A DNA stretch of 64,000 bases from Flavobacterium ichthyis (GCF_009915155.1 NZ_JAABLM010000003.1:1-64000), one strand, 5' to 3'; positions 15,976 to 25,328 are shown, numbered from the stretch's first letter. Numbers and translations are program-made. The notes: generated by a model from the sequence alone, not told the origin.

Positions 15976-18084
15976 ATGATGCAACAAGATTTACTTAAAA
16001 CTCCAATCGAATTCTTAAAGGGTGTAGGTCCTACACGTGGCGACTTGCTACGTAAAGAATTGGGAATTAGTAAATATGCAGACTTCATTAATTTATTTCC
16101 CAATCGTTATATTGATAGAACGCGGTATTACAAAATTAACGAACTGCAACCCATCAATTCGGAAGTGCAAATTATTGGTAAAATAATTCACATTAAAACC
16201 GTTGAACAAAAACGAGGAAAACGCTTGGTTGCCACCTTTATTGACGATACTGGAGAAATGGAACTCGTTTGGTTTCAAGGACATAAATGGATTAAAGAAA
16301 ATATAAAACTGAATACCGTTTACGTCATTTTTGGCAAAATCAATGCGTTTAATGGAAATTTCAGTATGCCACATCCGGAAATGGAATTACTTGACGAACA
16401 TAAACAAAATTTACGTTCGGCGATGCAACCCGTTTATCCCTCGACGGAAAAGCTTGGAAATCGCGGCATTACGAATCGCGTGACCAGTAAGTTGATGCAA
16501 CAATTATTTTTAGAAGCCAATCAGTTTTTTGTTGAAACCCTACCTGACTATATCATTGAAGAATTAAAATTGTTACCAAAAAATGTGGCGTTGTTCAACG
16601 TTCATTTTCCTCAAAATGCCGACTTGCTTGCAAAAGCCCAATTTCGTTTAAAATTTGAAGAATTGTTTTTTATCCAACTGCAACTTATCACCAAAAATTT
16701 GGTTAGAAAGCATAAAATTCTCGGTCATAAATTTGAAACTGTTGGGGAATATTTTAATGATTTTTACAAAAATTATTTGCCTTTTGATTTAACCAATGCA
16801 CAAAAAAGAGTAATTAAAGAAATCCGAAATGACATGGGAAATCCTGCACAAATGAATAGATTGCTTCAAGGCGACGTAGGTTCCGGAAAAACAATTGTGG
16901 GATTGATGAGTATGCTTTTGGCGTTAGATAACGGCTTCCAAGCATGCTTGATGGCTCCAACTGAAATTTTGGCAAATCAACATTTTTTAGGATTATCAGA
17001 ATTAGCCAAACCCTTAAATATCAACATCAAAATATTGACTGGTTCAACTAAAGCTTCAGATAGAAAAATTATTCATGAGGAGCTAGAAAATGGTAGTTTG
17101 CACATCCTTATCGGGACACATGCATTGCTTGAAGATAAGGTGAAATTTAAAAATTTAGGGTTGGCAATTATTGATGAACAACATCGTTTTGGTGTAGAAC
17201 AAAGATCAAAACTTTGGAAAAAAAATGCAATTCCGCCGCACGTTTTGGTCATGACAGCTACACCAATTCCCCGAACTTTGGCAATGAGTTTGTATGGTGA
17301 TTTGGATATTTCGGTAATTGACGAATTGCCTCCCGGGCGAAAACCTATTCAAACGGTTCATCGATTTGATTCTAATCGTTTAAAAGTTTGGAAATTTATT
17401 CGAGATGAAATTGAAAAAGGCCGACAAATTTATATTGTCTATCCATTAATTGAAGGTTCGGAAAAAATGGATTACAAAGATTTAATGGATGGTTATGAAA
17501 GTATTTCCCGAGATTTTCCTTTGCCAAAATACAGCGTGAGTATTGTTCACGGAAAAATGAAACCTGCCGAAAAAGATGCGGAAATGCAACGATTTTCTGC
17601 CGGAAAAACCAATATTATGGTGGCGACAACCGTAATTGAAGTTGGCGTAAACGTGCCAAACGCAAGCGTAATGATTATTGAAAGTGCGGAAAGATTTGGT
17701 TTAAGTCAATTACACCAACTTCGTGGTCGCGTGGGTCGTGGAGCCGAACAAAGTTATTGTATTTTAATGACCGGACATCAATTAAGCAACGACAGTAAAA
17801 CTAGGATGGAAACGATGTGCCGTACAAATGATGGCTTTGAAATTGCAGAGGTAGATTTAAAACTTCGTGGTCCGGGTGATATCATGGGAACGCAACAAAG
17901 CGGTGTTTTAAATTTAAAAATTGCCGATTTAGTAAAAGACAAAGAAATTCTTCAACTAGCGAGGCAATTTGCCATGGGTGTTTTAAAAAATGACCCAACT
18001 TTAGAAAAAATTGAACATCTTGCCACCAGAAAAGCTTATTTAGAATTAACTCAGAAACAAAATATTTGGAATTATATTAGTTAG
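15976..18084 (+). CDS. recG: ATP-dependent DNA helicase RecG
   Basis: A 702-residue superfamily 2 helicase that reverses stalled forks and branch-migrates Holliday junctions. An N-terminal wedge/OB domain (about 60-160) precedes the helicase core with Walker A GDVGSGKT at 299-306, DEQH at 400-403, TATPIPRT, and the late motifs HGKM, TTVIEVGVNVPNA and QLRGRVGRG. The C-terminal hook GPGDIMGTQQSG is also present. TATCTTCG at 15956-15963, one mismatch from the -7 consensus, is the likely promoter. Two adjacent ATG codons could serve as start. Confidence 0.97.
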   Translation: MMQQDLLKTPIEFLKGVGPTRGDLLRKELGISKYADFINLFPNRYIDRTRYYKINELQPINSEVQIIGKIIHIKTVEQKRGKRLVATFIDDTGEMELVWFQGHKWIKENIKLNTVYVIFGKINAFNGNFSMPHPEMELLDEHKQNLRSAMQPVYPSTEKLGNRGITNRVTSKLMQQLFLEANQFFVETLPDYIIEELKLLPKNVALFNVHFPQNADLLAKAQFRLKFEELFFIQLQLITKNLVRKHKILGHKFETVGEYFNDFYKNYLPFDLTNAQKRVIKEIRNDMGNPAQMNRLLQGDVGSGKTIVGLMSMLLALDNGFQACLMAPTEILANQHFLGLSELAKPLNINIKILTGSTKASDRKIIHEELENGSLHILIGTHALLEDKVKFKNLGLAIIDEQHRFGVEQRSKLWKKNAIPPHVLVMTATPIPRTLAMSLYGDLDISVIDELPPGRKPIQTVHRFDSNRLKVWKFIRDEIEKGRQIYIVYPLIEGSEKMDYKDLMDGYESISRDFPLPKYSVSIVHGKMKPAEKDAEMQRFSAGKTNIMVATTVIEVGVNVPNASVMIIESAERFGLSQLHQLRGRVGRGAEQSYCILMTGHQLSNDSKTRMETMCRTNDGFEIAEVDLKLRGPGDIMGTQQSGVLNLKIADLVKDKEILQLARQFAMGVLKNDPTLEKIEHLATRKAYLELTQKQNIWNYIS

Positions 18085-18150
18085 TTAGGAGTTTGGAGTA
18101 AGAAGTGAGAAGTAAAAATCCTAAATCTTAATTATAAATCATAAATCACA
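18082..18150 (+). repeat. Degenerate AT-rich intergenic repeat
   Basis: GTTAGGAGTTTGGAGTAAGAAG and following AAATC/ATAAATCA runs resemble the ATGAGTTATGAATT family at 2503 and 44819, and again begin at a stop codon (that of recG). Similarity is loose. Confidence 0.3.
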
Positions 18151-18156
18151 ACAAAA

Positions 18157-19023
18157 ATGATTTCATACAACCCGAAAGAGTGGTTTTCTTTCATTTTTCA
18201 ATTTCATAAAGGTGATACTTTTCGGAAATTATTTTGGGTAATGATTGGCATCGCCATTTATTCTGCGGTAGTTGGATACCTTGAATTAGAATATTGGAAA
18301 TTATCAGACACGAGTTACGTAAAAAATATTACAATCATGCATAGCATGCTTGGGTTTGTAATTTCGCTTTTGCTGGTATTCCGAACCAATACAGCCTATG
18401 ATCGTTGGTGGGAAGGTCGTAAAATGTGGGGTTCCTTGGTAAACAATAGCAGAAATTTAGCCATAAAATTATCTGTGATGCTCGATGACGCGGATGACAA
18501 AGATTTTTTCAAAAAAATGATCCCGGCTTATGCATCAGTTTTAAATTTACATTTAAAAATGGAAAGCATTAGTCATGAATTATTTGAAGACAAAACACTA
18601 TCACAAGATCATTATAAACACAAGCCTAATCAAATTGCTAAAACGATGATTAATCGGGTAAACGAGCTGTATTTACAACGAAAAATTACGGGTGATCAAT
18701 TAATTATTCTTAATTCTGAAATACAATCATTTACAGATATTTGTGGTGCTTGCGAACGAATCAAAAACACGCCTATTCCCTACTCTTACAGCGCATTTAT
18801 CAAAAAATTTATTTTTGCTTATGTGCTTACACTTCCCTTCGGTTACGTTTTTCAACTAGGTTACTACGTGGTTCCTGTGGTGGTTTTTATATTTTATGTT
18901 TTGGCAAGTTTAGAATTGATTGCCGAAGAAATCGAAGATCCATTCGGTAATGATCCAAATGATTTACCAACTGAAAAAATTGCCGAAAACATCAAAAAAA
19001 ATGTAGAGGAAATCGTGTATTAA
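18157..19023 (+). CDS. Bestrophin-like (UPF0187) ion channel
   Basis: A 288-residue inner membrane protein. The family hallmark FRTNTAYDRWWEGRKMWGSL spans roughly residues 76-95, after two hydrophobic helices; two more helices occur near 220-255. Bacterial bestrophins form pentameric channels; the studied Klebsiella homologue conducts cations. Ion and gating are not readable from the sequence. It is a single gene, 72 bases after recG, convergent with kup. Confidence 0.88.
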   Translation: MISYNPKEWFSFIFQFHKGDTFRKLFWVMIGIAIYSAVVGYLELEYWKLSDTSYVKNITIMHSMLGFVISLLLVFRTNTAYDRWWEGRKMWGSLVNNSRNLAIKLSVMLDDADDKDFFKKMIPAYASVLNLHLKMESISHELFEDKTLSQDHYKHKPNQIAKTMINRVNELYLQRKITGDQLIILNSEIQSFTDICGACERIKNTPIPYSYSAFIKKFIFAYVLTLPFGYVFQLGYYVVPVVVFIFYVLASLELIAEEIEDPFGNDPNDLPTEKIAENIKKNVEEIVY

Positions 19024-19038
19024 TTTTGTTGTTTACAC

Positions 19039-19069
19039 AAAAAAAGTCGAGAACTATTTAGCTATCGAC
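19039..19069 (-). terminator. Terminator after kup
   Basis: On the minus strand GTCGA pairs with TCGAC and, past a one-base mismatch, AGCTA pairs with TAGTT, followed by a run of seven T residues. It sits between the convergent bestrophin and kup genes. Confidence 0.65.
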
Positions 19070-19092
19070 CTTATTATTTATCATCAACAATA

Positions 19093-21024
19093 TTAATCTA
19101 CTCTCTTCAAATTAATCTCCTTTGGCGCTGTAATTAGCAAGGGAAAAGATTCTATCGTAACAGCACTCGAATCTAGACCGAAAGCTTTTTCTTCAGAAAG
19201 CCCCATTTTTTTCAAAATATTGTAACTGTCTAAAATCCATTTTTCGTAGAAAGGCAAATCGTTATCGTATGAGATAAATTTTTCAATCAAAATAAATCTA
19301 AAATCGCCGATGATATTATTTTTGTTCAACGAAGCGTAACGGCTGGTAATATCAACTTCCTTGTTTTTAACCATGTCTTCCACTACTTTTTTAAACATTA
19401 GTGAGATTCTTGGCGCCACACGAAAACCTAATCTAAAGTCAATTCTAATTACGTCATCATGAATAAATTCGTTCACGCGATATTCCATTGTGTAGGGTTC
19501 GTCCACGGTATGAACATGTACAAACCAATAAATATCAGCACGTTTAGGCTGTTTATTTAATATAGAATACATGATTTTCGATTCGATTTCGGTTCTATGA
19601 TCAGCACTCGTTAAGTAAACTAAATTAGTCGCATATTTAGGTACTGATTCGTCATGGCTCAAATCTTCTAAAACCGGCAAATAATCACTTAATCTTACAA
19701 ATACTAAATAACGGTTTCTGATTTTTCTGGCAAAATACCAAGTGAACATTGTAGTCATTAAAACCATTGCAATCAACAAAGTAATGTAACCGCCATCCCA
19801 AAATTTATGAAGATTTGCTACTAAAAATGCTAATTCAATTATCGTAAAAGTGGTAATAAAAACAGTAATAAAAATTTTATTATACCTTTTTAAAATCAAA
19901 TAATAATTTAAAAGCGAAGTAGTCATCAACATTGTCATAACAATTGCCAACCCGTAAGCGGCTTCCATCTCTGACGATTCTTTGAAATATAACACGACCA
20001 CCAAGCAACCTATCCAAAGCATCCAATTTAAAGACGGAATATAAAGTTGTCCTTTTAATTCTGTTGGATATTTTACCTTTACTTTGGGCCAAAAATTTAA
20101 TCGAATTGCTTCATTTATTAATGTAAATGACCCGGAAATCATCGCCTGGCTCGCTACCACTGCCGCTAAAGTTGCCAATCCAATTCCGAATGGTAAAAAC
20201 CATTCCGGCATAATGGCGTAAAATGGATTAATCACATCTATGGATTGTAAAGTTTCGCCTTCATGGGAAATTAACCAAGCTCCTTGACCAAAATAGTTGA
20301 GTAACAGCATGGTTTTTACAAAAATCCAACTCACTCGAATATTTGATTTTCCACAATGTCCCAAATCCGAGTATAAGGCTTCGGCTCCCGTAGTACAAAG
20401 AAAAACGGCGCCAAGAATTAAAAATCCTTCTTTGTGGTTCATCAATAATTCGTATGCATGATAAGGATTTAAAGCTGAAAAAACGCCTAAATTTGTTGTC
20501 AATTGTATAGTTCCTAAAACACCTAACATTGAGAACCACAACAACATCACGGGGCCGAAAAATTTTCCGATAAATGATGTCCCAAATTGCTGTAAACCAA
20601 ACAATACTGTAATAATTGCAATAACAATTGGGATAGTAGGAATGTCCGGATTAATCACTCGCAACCCTTCAATCGCCGATGAAACCGTTACCGGAGGTGT
20701 AATAATTCCATCAGCCAAAAGCGTACTTCCTCCGATAATGGCTGGAAAAAGCAACCATTTTACTTTTGTTTTTCTGATTAAAGTGTAGAGAGAAAAAATT
20801 CCACCTTCACCATTATTATCAGCTCTAAGAGTAATAATTACATATTTAACAGTAGTTTGCAGTGTTAGCGTCCAAAAAATTGCTGAAACGGCGCCAATAA
20901 TATCAGTAGAATTAATCGCTTCGTCTCCTACAATGGCTTTTAAAACGTACAAAGGCGAGGTCCCAATATCACCAAAAATTATTCCTAAAGTTACTAACAG
21001 CCCTGCCGCCGAAAGTTTATGCAT
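19093..21024 (-). CDS. kup: KUP-family low-affinity potassium transporter
   Basis: A 643-residue proton-coupled potassium uptake permease. The N-terminus carries the family signature LGIIFGDIGTSPLYVLKAIV, and GEGGIFSLYTLIR follows at the second helix. About twelve hydrophobic segments fill residues 1-430, with a hydrophilic C-terminal cytosolic domain to the end. ATG 21024 is chosen because a consensus promoter lies at 21059-21087, so the longer frame from 21087 would start upstream of it. No accessory gene is adjacent. Confidence 0.95.
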   Translation of the reverse strand: MHKLSAAGLLVTLGIIFGDIGTSPLYVLKAIVGDEAINSTDIIGAVSAIFWTLTLQTTVKYVIITLRADNNGEGGIFSLYTLIRKTKVKWLLFPAIIGGSTLLADGIITPPVTVSSAIEGLRVINPDIPTIPIVIAIITVLFGLQQFGTSFIGKFFGPVMLLWFSMLGVLGTIQLTTNLGVFSALNPYHAYELLMNHKEGFLILGAVFLCTTGAEALYSDLGHCGKSNIRVSWIFVKTMLLLNYFGQGAWLISHEGETLQSIDVINPFYAIMPEWFLPFGIGLATLAAVVASQAMISGSFTLINEAIRLNFWPKVKVKYPTELKGQLYIPSLNWMLWIGCLVVVLYFKESSEMEAAYGLAIVMTMLMTTSLLNYYLILKRYNKIFITVFITTFTIIELAFLVANLHKFWDGGYITLLIAMVLMTTMFTWYFARKIRNRYLVFVRLSDYLPVLEDLSHDESVPKYATNLVYLTSADHRTEIESKIMYSILNKQPKRADIYWFVHVHTVDEPYTMEYRVNEFIHDDVIRIDFRLGFRVAPRISLMFKKVVEDMVKNKEVDITSRYASLNKNNIIGDFRFILIEKFISYDNDLPFYEKWILDSYNILKKMGLSEEKAFGLDSSAVTIESFPLLITAPKEINLKRVD

Positions 21025-21058
21025 GTGTTTTCCCACGGAAAAAATATTTTTTAGACGA

Positions 21059-21087
21059 CAAAAGTATAAAATACTTAGAAGTAACAA
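21059..21087 (-). promoter_or_regulatory. Consensus promoter of kup
   Basis: On the minus strand TTG (21085-21087), 18 bases, then TACTTTTG (21059-21066), an exact match in both elements and spacing. The leader to ATG 21024 is about 28 bases. Confidence 0.75.
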
Positions 21088-21158
21088 TTTGAAAGACCAC
21101 TATTTTTTATTTGACGAAATTATCAAAGCGTTTCCATCAAGTATTTTCTAACATCAAG

Positions 21159-21166
21159 TATATTTG
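21159..21166 (+). promoter_or_regulatory. Promoter element of the AlkC-like gene
   Basis: TATATTTG, an exact TAnnTTTG, 19 bases before ATG 21186. No TTG was found at the usual distance. Confidence 0.5.
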
Positions 21167-21185
21167 TCATGTAAAAAATAATATT

Positions 21186-22286
21186 ATGAGCGCTTTAAAA
21201 GATGTGTATTCAAAGAATTTTTACCAACAGTTTACTGAGACTTTAAAAAAAATTCAACCGGAATTTAATTCTAAAAAATTCATTAAAAACATTTTTATTG
21301 AAGAATTTCAGCAGATGGAACTCAAGCAACGCATCCGCCACACTACACTGGTTTTACATGAATTTTTACCTAAAAATTTTAAAGATGCTGCTGTTATAAT
21401 TGAAAATTTTATTGATCAAGTGGAAGCCGAAGAAGTGGCACATGAGCGTTTTCCGTATTTATTTCTTCCGGATTATATAGAAATTTTTGGTATTGAAGAA
21501 ATTGAAACCGCGATACCTCTTTTAGAACGCACTACACAATTCATCACATGCGAATTTGCCATTCGCCCGTTTATACTCAAATATCCCGAAAAAATGCTAG
21601 CACAAATGCTTCAATGGTCTCGTCATGAAAACCATCATGTAAGAAGGTTAGCTAGTGAAGGTTCACGTCCAAGACTTCCTTGGGCAATGGCTTTGCCTTT
21701 TTTGAAAAAAAATCCGGAACCTATTTTTGGAATTTTAGAAAATTTAAAAAACGACAAGTCTGAATACGTAAGAAGAAGTGTCGCTAATAATCTCAATGAT
21801 ATTGCCAAAGACAATCCCCAAATTACTTTAGCAATTGCCAAAAAATGGCTCGGAAAAACCAAAGAAACTGATGCACTAGTGAAACACGGCTGCAGAACAC
21901 TTTTAAAGCAAGGTCACCCCGAAGTTTTATCGCAATACGGCTTGCTTTCCGAAAAAATTTTGGTAGAGCATTTTATAATCGAAACGCCAAAAGTTAGCAT
22001 TCCGGACGCGGTTATTTTCTCGTTTTCGGTAAAAAATAATTACGAAACAACACAGACTATTCGCTTAGAATATGCCATTTATTTCAATAAAGCCAATGGA
22101 CAGTTGAGTAAAAAAGTTTTTAAAATTAGCGAACGAAATTATGCTCCCAATCAACTGGAACAAGTCGTTAAAAAACATTCGTTTAAAATAATTACAACAA
22201 GAAAATATTATAGCGGTCTACACAAGGTTTCGGTCATTGTGAACGGTTCCGAGAAAGTTCAAGGTACATTTATCTTAAACATTTAA
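21186..22286 (+). CDS. AlkC-type DNA alkylation repair glycosylase with C-terminal Ig-like domain
   Basis: A 366-residue protein. Residues 1 to about 255 are helical HEAT-like repeats with HHVRRLASEGSRPRLPWA and EYVRRSVANNLNDIAKDNP, characteristic of the AlkC/AlkD glycosylases that remove N3-alkyl purines without flipping the base. The last 100 residues are beta-rich (PDAVIFSFSVKNN ... LHKVSVIVNG), matching the immunoglobulin-like domain that sets AlkC apart from AlkD. It therefore most likely acts on 3-methyladenine or 3-methylcytosine lesions. ATG 21186 fits the promoter; the longer frame would start upstream of it. Confidence 0.85.
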   Translation: MSALKDVYSKNFYQQFTETLKKIQPEFNSKKFIKNIFIEEFQQMELKQRIRHTTLVLHEFLPKNFKDAAVIIENFIDQVEAEEVAHERFPYLFLPDYIEIFGIEEIETAIPLLERTTQFITCEFAIRPFILKYPEKMLAQMLQWSRHENHHVRRLASEGSRPRLPWAMALPFLKKNPEPIFGILENLKNDKSEYVRRSVANNLNDIAKDNPQITLAIAKKWLGKTKETDALVKHGCRTLLKQGHPEVLSQYGLLSEKILVEHFIIETPKVSIPDAVIFSFSVKNNYETTQTIRLEYAIYFNKANGQLSKKVFKISERNYAPNQLEQVVKKHSFKIITTRKYYSGLHKVSVIVNGSEKVQGTFILNI

Positions 22287-22367
22287 TCGTGCAAAATTTT
22301 CCAGTGAACTTGTAATTAAAATATTCTTGATCTACCCTAATTTTATAGAAAATAAAATTATGTTACC

Positions 22368-22580
22368 ATGGAAGATAAAAAGCAACATCGGAATCAACAG
22401 TCCGGCAAAACTGACAAATCAGGCAAATACGTAAACGTTAATAATTTGCCCAATATTGACTTAGAAAATCATGCTCCTAAAAGTGAAGGCGGAAAAATGC
22501 CGGAAAAAGAAACTAAAAATTTAAAAAATAATTCAGAACAAGACAAGCAACAAGGAAATGATACCATTGGAATTCCTTAA
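22368..22580 (+). CDS. Small hydrophilic, probably disordered protein
   Basis: A 70-residue protein with no hydrophobic core, rich in Lys, Asn, Gln, Glu and Gly. I do not recognise a family. Composition is like hydrophilin or desiccation-type stress proteins. A second protein of the same style lies at 27433-27720. The start ATG follows TAATTTTA (one mismatch from the -7 element). Function unknown; the location near DNA-repair and stress genes hints at a stress role, which is inference. Confidence 0.6.
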   Translation: MEDKKQHRNQQSGKTDKSGKYVNVNNLPNIDLENHAPKSEGGKMPEKETKNLKNNSEQDKQQGNDTIGIP

Positions 22581-22722
22581 AAAAAACAAGGCATTAGTGT
22601 TGGCTTTTCTAAAAGTTTATATTCTCTTAAATTCTTAAATCAAGCTTTTACATATAAAAATAACTGGTAAACAGTGTACAATTATTTAACAGCACAATTA
22701 TAGTTTTAAAAGATTTATTTGA

Positions 22723-22730
22723 TAAATTTG
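22723..22730 (+). promoter_or_regulatory. Promoter element of the histidine kinase gene
   Basis: TAAATTTG is an exact TAnnTTTG 24 bases before the ATG at 22755. The rest of the 174-base gap is AT-rich without other clear signals. Confidence 0.5.
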
Positions 22731-22754
22731 TAAGTCTTAAATTTCTTACAATTT

Positions 22755-24257
22755 ATGCAATCCCACACAAGCATCAATTCTTTCGAAATTTTCAAACCCA
22801 TTGTCGCAGTCGTACACGATCCCATTTTAATCTTAAATAAAGATTACACTGTATTGTTGGCGAACAATGCATTCATGCAAAAATTTGAACTAGAGACTCC
22901 ATCGGTAGAAGGTCATAATTTTTTTGAATTAGCCAATGGTGTGTTTAATTTTTTTCAGCTAAAAACATTGTTTTTATCAATAAATGAAGCTGTTCCTATA
23001 GAAAATTTTGAATTCGAACATGCGTTTCCGAAAGTTGGAAAAAGAGTTATACTGCTAAATATCAACGTTTTAAATGATAATAATTTAAATTTAATTGTAA
23101 TATCGTTGAAGGACATTTCGGAAGCACGCGACATTAGAACGGATCAATTAGCTACTTCACGGTCATTGTTGCAGTCTTTATTAAATATCTCTAATTACGG
23201 TATTGCAAGTTATGAAGCAGTTTACAATGATTCAAAACTAATTACAGATTTTAAAATTATTTACACTAATCCGGAAGTTCCTCGAAATTTTGGCTTAGAA
23301 CAATCTGATGTTTTGAACAAGTTGTGTAGCGAAGTGTATCCTGGTATTTTCGAAAACGGTATTTTTGAAAAAATGGCGCATTGCGTAAAAACCGGAATCG
23401 GCGAAAAATATGAAACGACCGCAATAGTTGGAGGAAAGCAAATTTGGCTTCAAGCTAACATTGAAAAATTAAATAACGGTGTAGCCATCACGTCTAAAAA
23501 TGTAACCGAAGAAAAACTGGCAGCACTTGAAATTGAGGCTATGAATGCAGAACTCGAAAAACAAAATGTTGAGTTGGCTTCTTTTGCCTACATCTCGTCA
23601 CATGATTTACAAGAACCTTTAAGAAAAATTCAATTATTTTCTACTCGAATTTTAGAAAAAGAACAAAACAACTTTACTGAGGCTTCACGCGCTTATTTTT
23701 CTAGTATTGTAAATGCTGCCAAAAGAATGCAAAATTTAATCGAATCATTGTTGATGTATTCGAGTATGGATGCAAGTGAAATTAAATTTAAATCACTAGA
23801 CCTTAATAAAATTATAGCTGATATTAAAAATAATTTTTTTGATATAATTGAAACTAAAAATGTTCAGATTATAGCCACTAATCTTCCTAAATTAAGAGTA
23901 ATACCCATTCAATTTCAGCAGTTAATTTCAAATTTAATTACAAATAGCATCAAATACAGCAAGCCAGATGTTGCCCCGATAATTAAAATTTCTGCAAAAA
24001 AAATAATTTCGCAAGACCATAATGGAAGAGAATTTTGGCAAATTGACGTGGCAGATAATGGAATAGGATTTGCACAAGAATATGAGCATCAAATCTTTGA
24101 ACTATTCAAACGCCTACACGGTAAAACTGATTATGAAGGAACAGGAATTGGACTAGCAATCTGCAAAAAAATTGTTCAAAAACACGGCGGTTTTATAAAA
24201 GCCAAAGGCATTTTAGGTGAAGGTTCTGTATTTTCTGTTTTTATTCCAATAAAATAG
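22755..24257 (+). CDS. PAS-domain sensor histidine kinase, orphan and cytosolic
   Basis: A 500-residue kinase without membrane helices. Two PAS-like domains (about 11-120 and 135-250) precede a short coiled coil, then the dimerisation/phosphoacceptor helix with H283 in SSHDLQEPLRK, the type seen in phytochrome-like kinases. The ATP-binding domain shows the N-box at N398, G1 DNGIGF at 435-440 and G2 GTGIGLA at 463-469. It should autophosphorylate in response to a cytosolic signal. No response regulator is adjacent, so the partner is encoded elsewhere. Confidence 0.92.
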   Translation: MQSHTSINSFEIFKPIVAVVHDPILILNKDYTVLLANNAFMQKFELETPSVEGHNFFELANGVFNFFQLKTLFLSINEAVPIENFEFEHAFPKVGKRVILLNINVLNDNNLNLIVISLKDISEARDIRTDQLATSRSLLQSLLNISNYGIASYEAVYNDSKLITDFKIIYTNPEVPRNFGLEQSDVLNKLCSEVYPGIFENGIFEKMAHCVKTGIGEKYETTAIVGGKQIWLQANIEKLNNGVAITSKNVTEEKLAALEIEAMNAELEKQNVELASFAYISSHDLQEPLRKIQLFSTRILEKEQNNFTEASRAYFSSIVNAAKRMQNLIESLLMYSSMDASEIKFKSLDLNKIIADIKNNFFDIIETKNVQIIATNLPKLRVIPIQFQQLISNLITNSIKYSKPDVAPIIKISAKKIISQDHNGREFWQIDVADNGIGFAQEYEHQIFELFKRLHGKTDYEGTGIGLAICKKIVQKHGGFIKAKGILGEGSVFSVFIPIK

Positions 24258-24274
24258 TTGCCCACAAAAAATTG

Positions 24275-24721
24275 CTAAAAAAGCTTAAAAAATTTATAAA
24301 CAGCAATAACCGTTAAGGCAAATATAATGTGGGCAATAAATAATTGTATATAATATTGCTCAAACTTTATTTTTGGCGTGGAAGATGATAATGTAAACAT
24401 AAAATGCCACGAAATAATTCCCACAACTCCACTAATCATGCCGAAAATAACTCCAGTAAACCACGTAGGATCTATATCAGTCCAACTCCAAATAGCATGA
24501 AAAATTAAGACAAAACATAATCCAAACAAATAGTGTAAAATCCATCCGGTTATTACCGTCCTCTCCGGAAGCCATTCTTTTTTCATGGTCTTTAACAAAA
24601 AATTCAGCAGAACTGGTTCCTTAAAAATTTCTCTAAATTTTTCTGAAACATAATAGCTAAACGCCGTCATAGCAGTTGTCCCGAAAATTGTAGCTAAAAG
24701 AATTTTAAATATTTCGAACAT
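24275..24721 (-). CDS. Four-helix membrane protein of unknown function
   Basis: A 148-residue inner membrane protein with hydrophobic segments at roughly 5-22, 60-80, 88-108 and 125-145. It resembles small conserved Bacteroidota membrane proteins but I cannot name the family. A cytosolic loop carrying EKFREIFKEP and KTMKKEWLPER lies between helices 1 and 2. The gene is convergent with the histidine kinase, with 17 bases between stop codons. Confidence 0.7.
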   Translation of the reverse strand: MFEIFKILLATIFGTTAMTAFSYYVSEKFREIFKEPVLLNFLLKTMKKEWLPERTVITGWILHYLFGLCFVLIFHAIWSWTDIDPTWFTGVIFGMISGVVGIISWHFMFTLSSSTPKIKFEQYYIQLFIAHIIFALTVIAVYKFFKLF

Positions 24722-24867
24722 AATAATTACGCACTTTAAATACTAAAGTTATTGTAATACCTATCAATATTTTTACAAAATTTTAAATTTTATTTATAAA
24801 AAATTCAATATAAAGAACATATAAAGCTTAATTAAAATCATATAAAGCGTTTTAATTCTCCCTACCG

Positions 24868-24875
24868 TAACTTTG
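24868..24875 (+). promoter_or_regulatory. Promoter element of a candidate non-coding transcript
   Basis: TAACTTTG is an exact TAnnTTTG within a 331-base gap, 185 bases before the next start codon. It would start a transcript near 24880. Confidence 0.45.
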
Positions 24876-24879
24876 AAAT

Positions 24880-25020
24880 ATAAGAATTGGAAAATCTTAG
24901 TTTAAACAATAATAAAGTCTTTGTTAAATAAAAATTCAGGAATTCTTGAGTGAGTATTGTTTTTTGAGATTTATTATTTGTTTGAAATCCCCATTACGAA
25001 ACCTGATGGGGATTTTTAAA
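24880..25020 (+). ncRNA. Candidate small RNA, or long leader with attenuator, upstream of 25053
   Basis: Between an exact -7 promoter element (24868-24875) and a terminator-like hairpin (24985-25015) lie about 105 bases without any ATG on the plus strand. The hairpin cannot serve an upstream gene, because the nearest one on that side runs on the minus strand. A discrete RNA of about 140 bases is the simplest reading; a leader that attenuates the small membrane protein gene at 25053 is the alternative. I recognise no known RNA family. The rest of the gap, 24722-24867, is AT-rich with nothing clear. Confidence 0.4.
24985..25020 (+). terminator. Hairpin terminator without an obvious upstream gene
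   Basis: AAATCCCCAT (24985-24994) pairs perfectly with ATGGGGATTT (25006-25015) across an 11-base loop and continues into TTT. It is 38 bases before the ATG at 25053. Confidence 0.6.
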
Positions 25021-25052
25021 TTGTTTTTTTTTAATTACCAAATACAAACGCT

Positions 25053-25244
25053 ATGAAAAAAAGTATGATAATCGGAATCGCAGCTGGTGCAGCAGCAGTA
25101 ACTGCATCAATTTTAATTGCAAAAAAATTGCACGTTTTAGATAAATTACTTTGCCGTGCAGAAGGATTAACTGGAAAACTTACAGACTATTGCGACGTTT
25201 TGCCAAAAGGCGAAGAAAAAAACGTAAGCAAAGAATTCAAATAA
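25053..25244 (+). CDS. Small membrane-anchored protein of unknown function
   Basis: A 63-residue protein: a glycine/alanine-rich hydrophobic helix at 5-24 (IIGIAAGAAAVTASILI), then a short cytosolic tail with two cysteines (C34, C47) and a charged end. It looks like the small single-helix stress proteins related to YtxH, but the match is by style only. It has its own terminator downstream and the candidate RNA or attenuator upstream. Confidence 0.65.
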   Translation: MKKSMIIGIAAGAAAVTASILIAKKLHVLDKLLCRAEGLTGKLTDYCDVLPKGEEKNVSKEFK

Positions 25245-25264
25245 TTTCACAATTTTTACCTAAC

Positions 25265-25304
25265 AAAAAGCAGTTTCTCTTTTATGATGAAACTGCCTTT
25301 TTAT
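25265..25304 (+). terminator. Terminator after the small membrane protein
   Basis: GCAGTTTC (25270-25277) pairs with GAAACTGC (25289-25296), with an A-run before and a T-run after, so it may act in both directions. Confidence 0.8.
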
Positions 25305-25328
25305 TTTAAACCAAATTAAAATAGAACT

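Noticed and set aside
22585..22620. A possible hairpin after the small hydrophilic protein at 22368
   Set aside because: The arms do not pair when checked (AAGGC against GGCTT).
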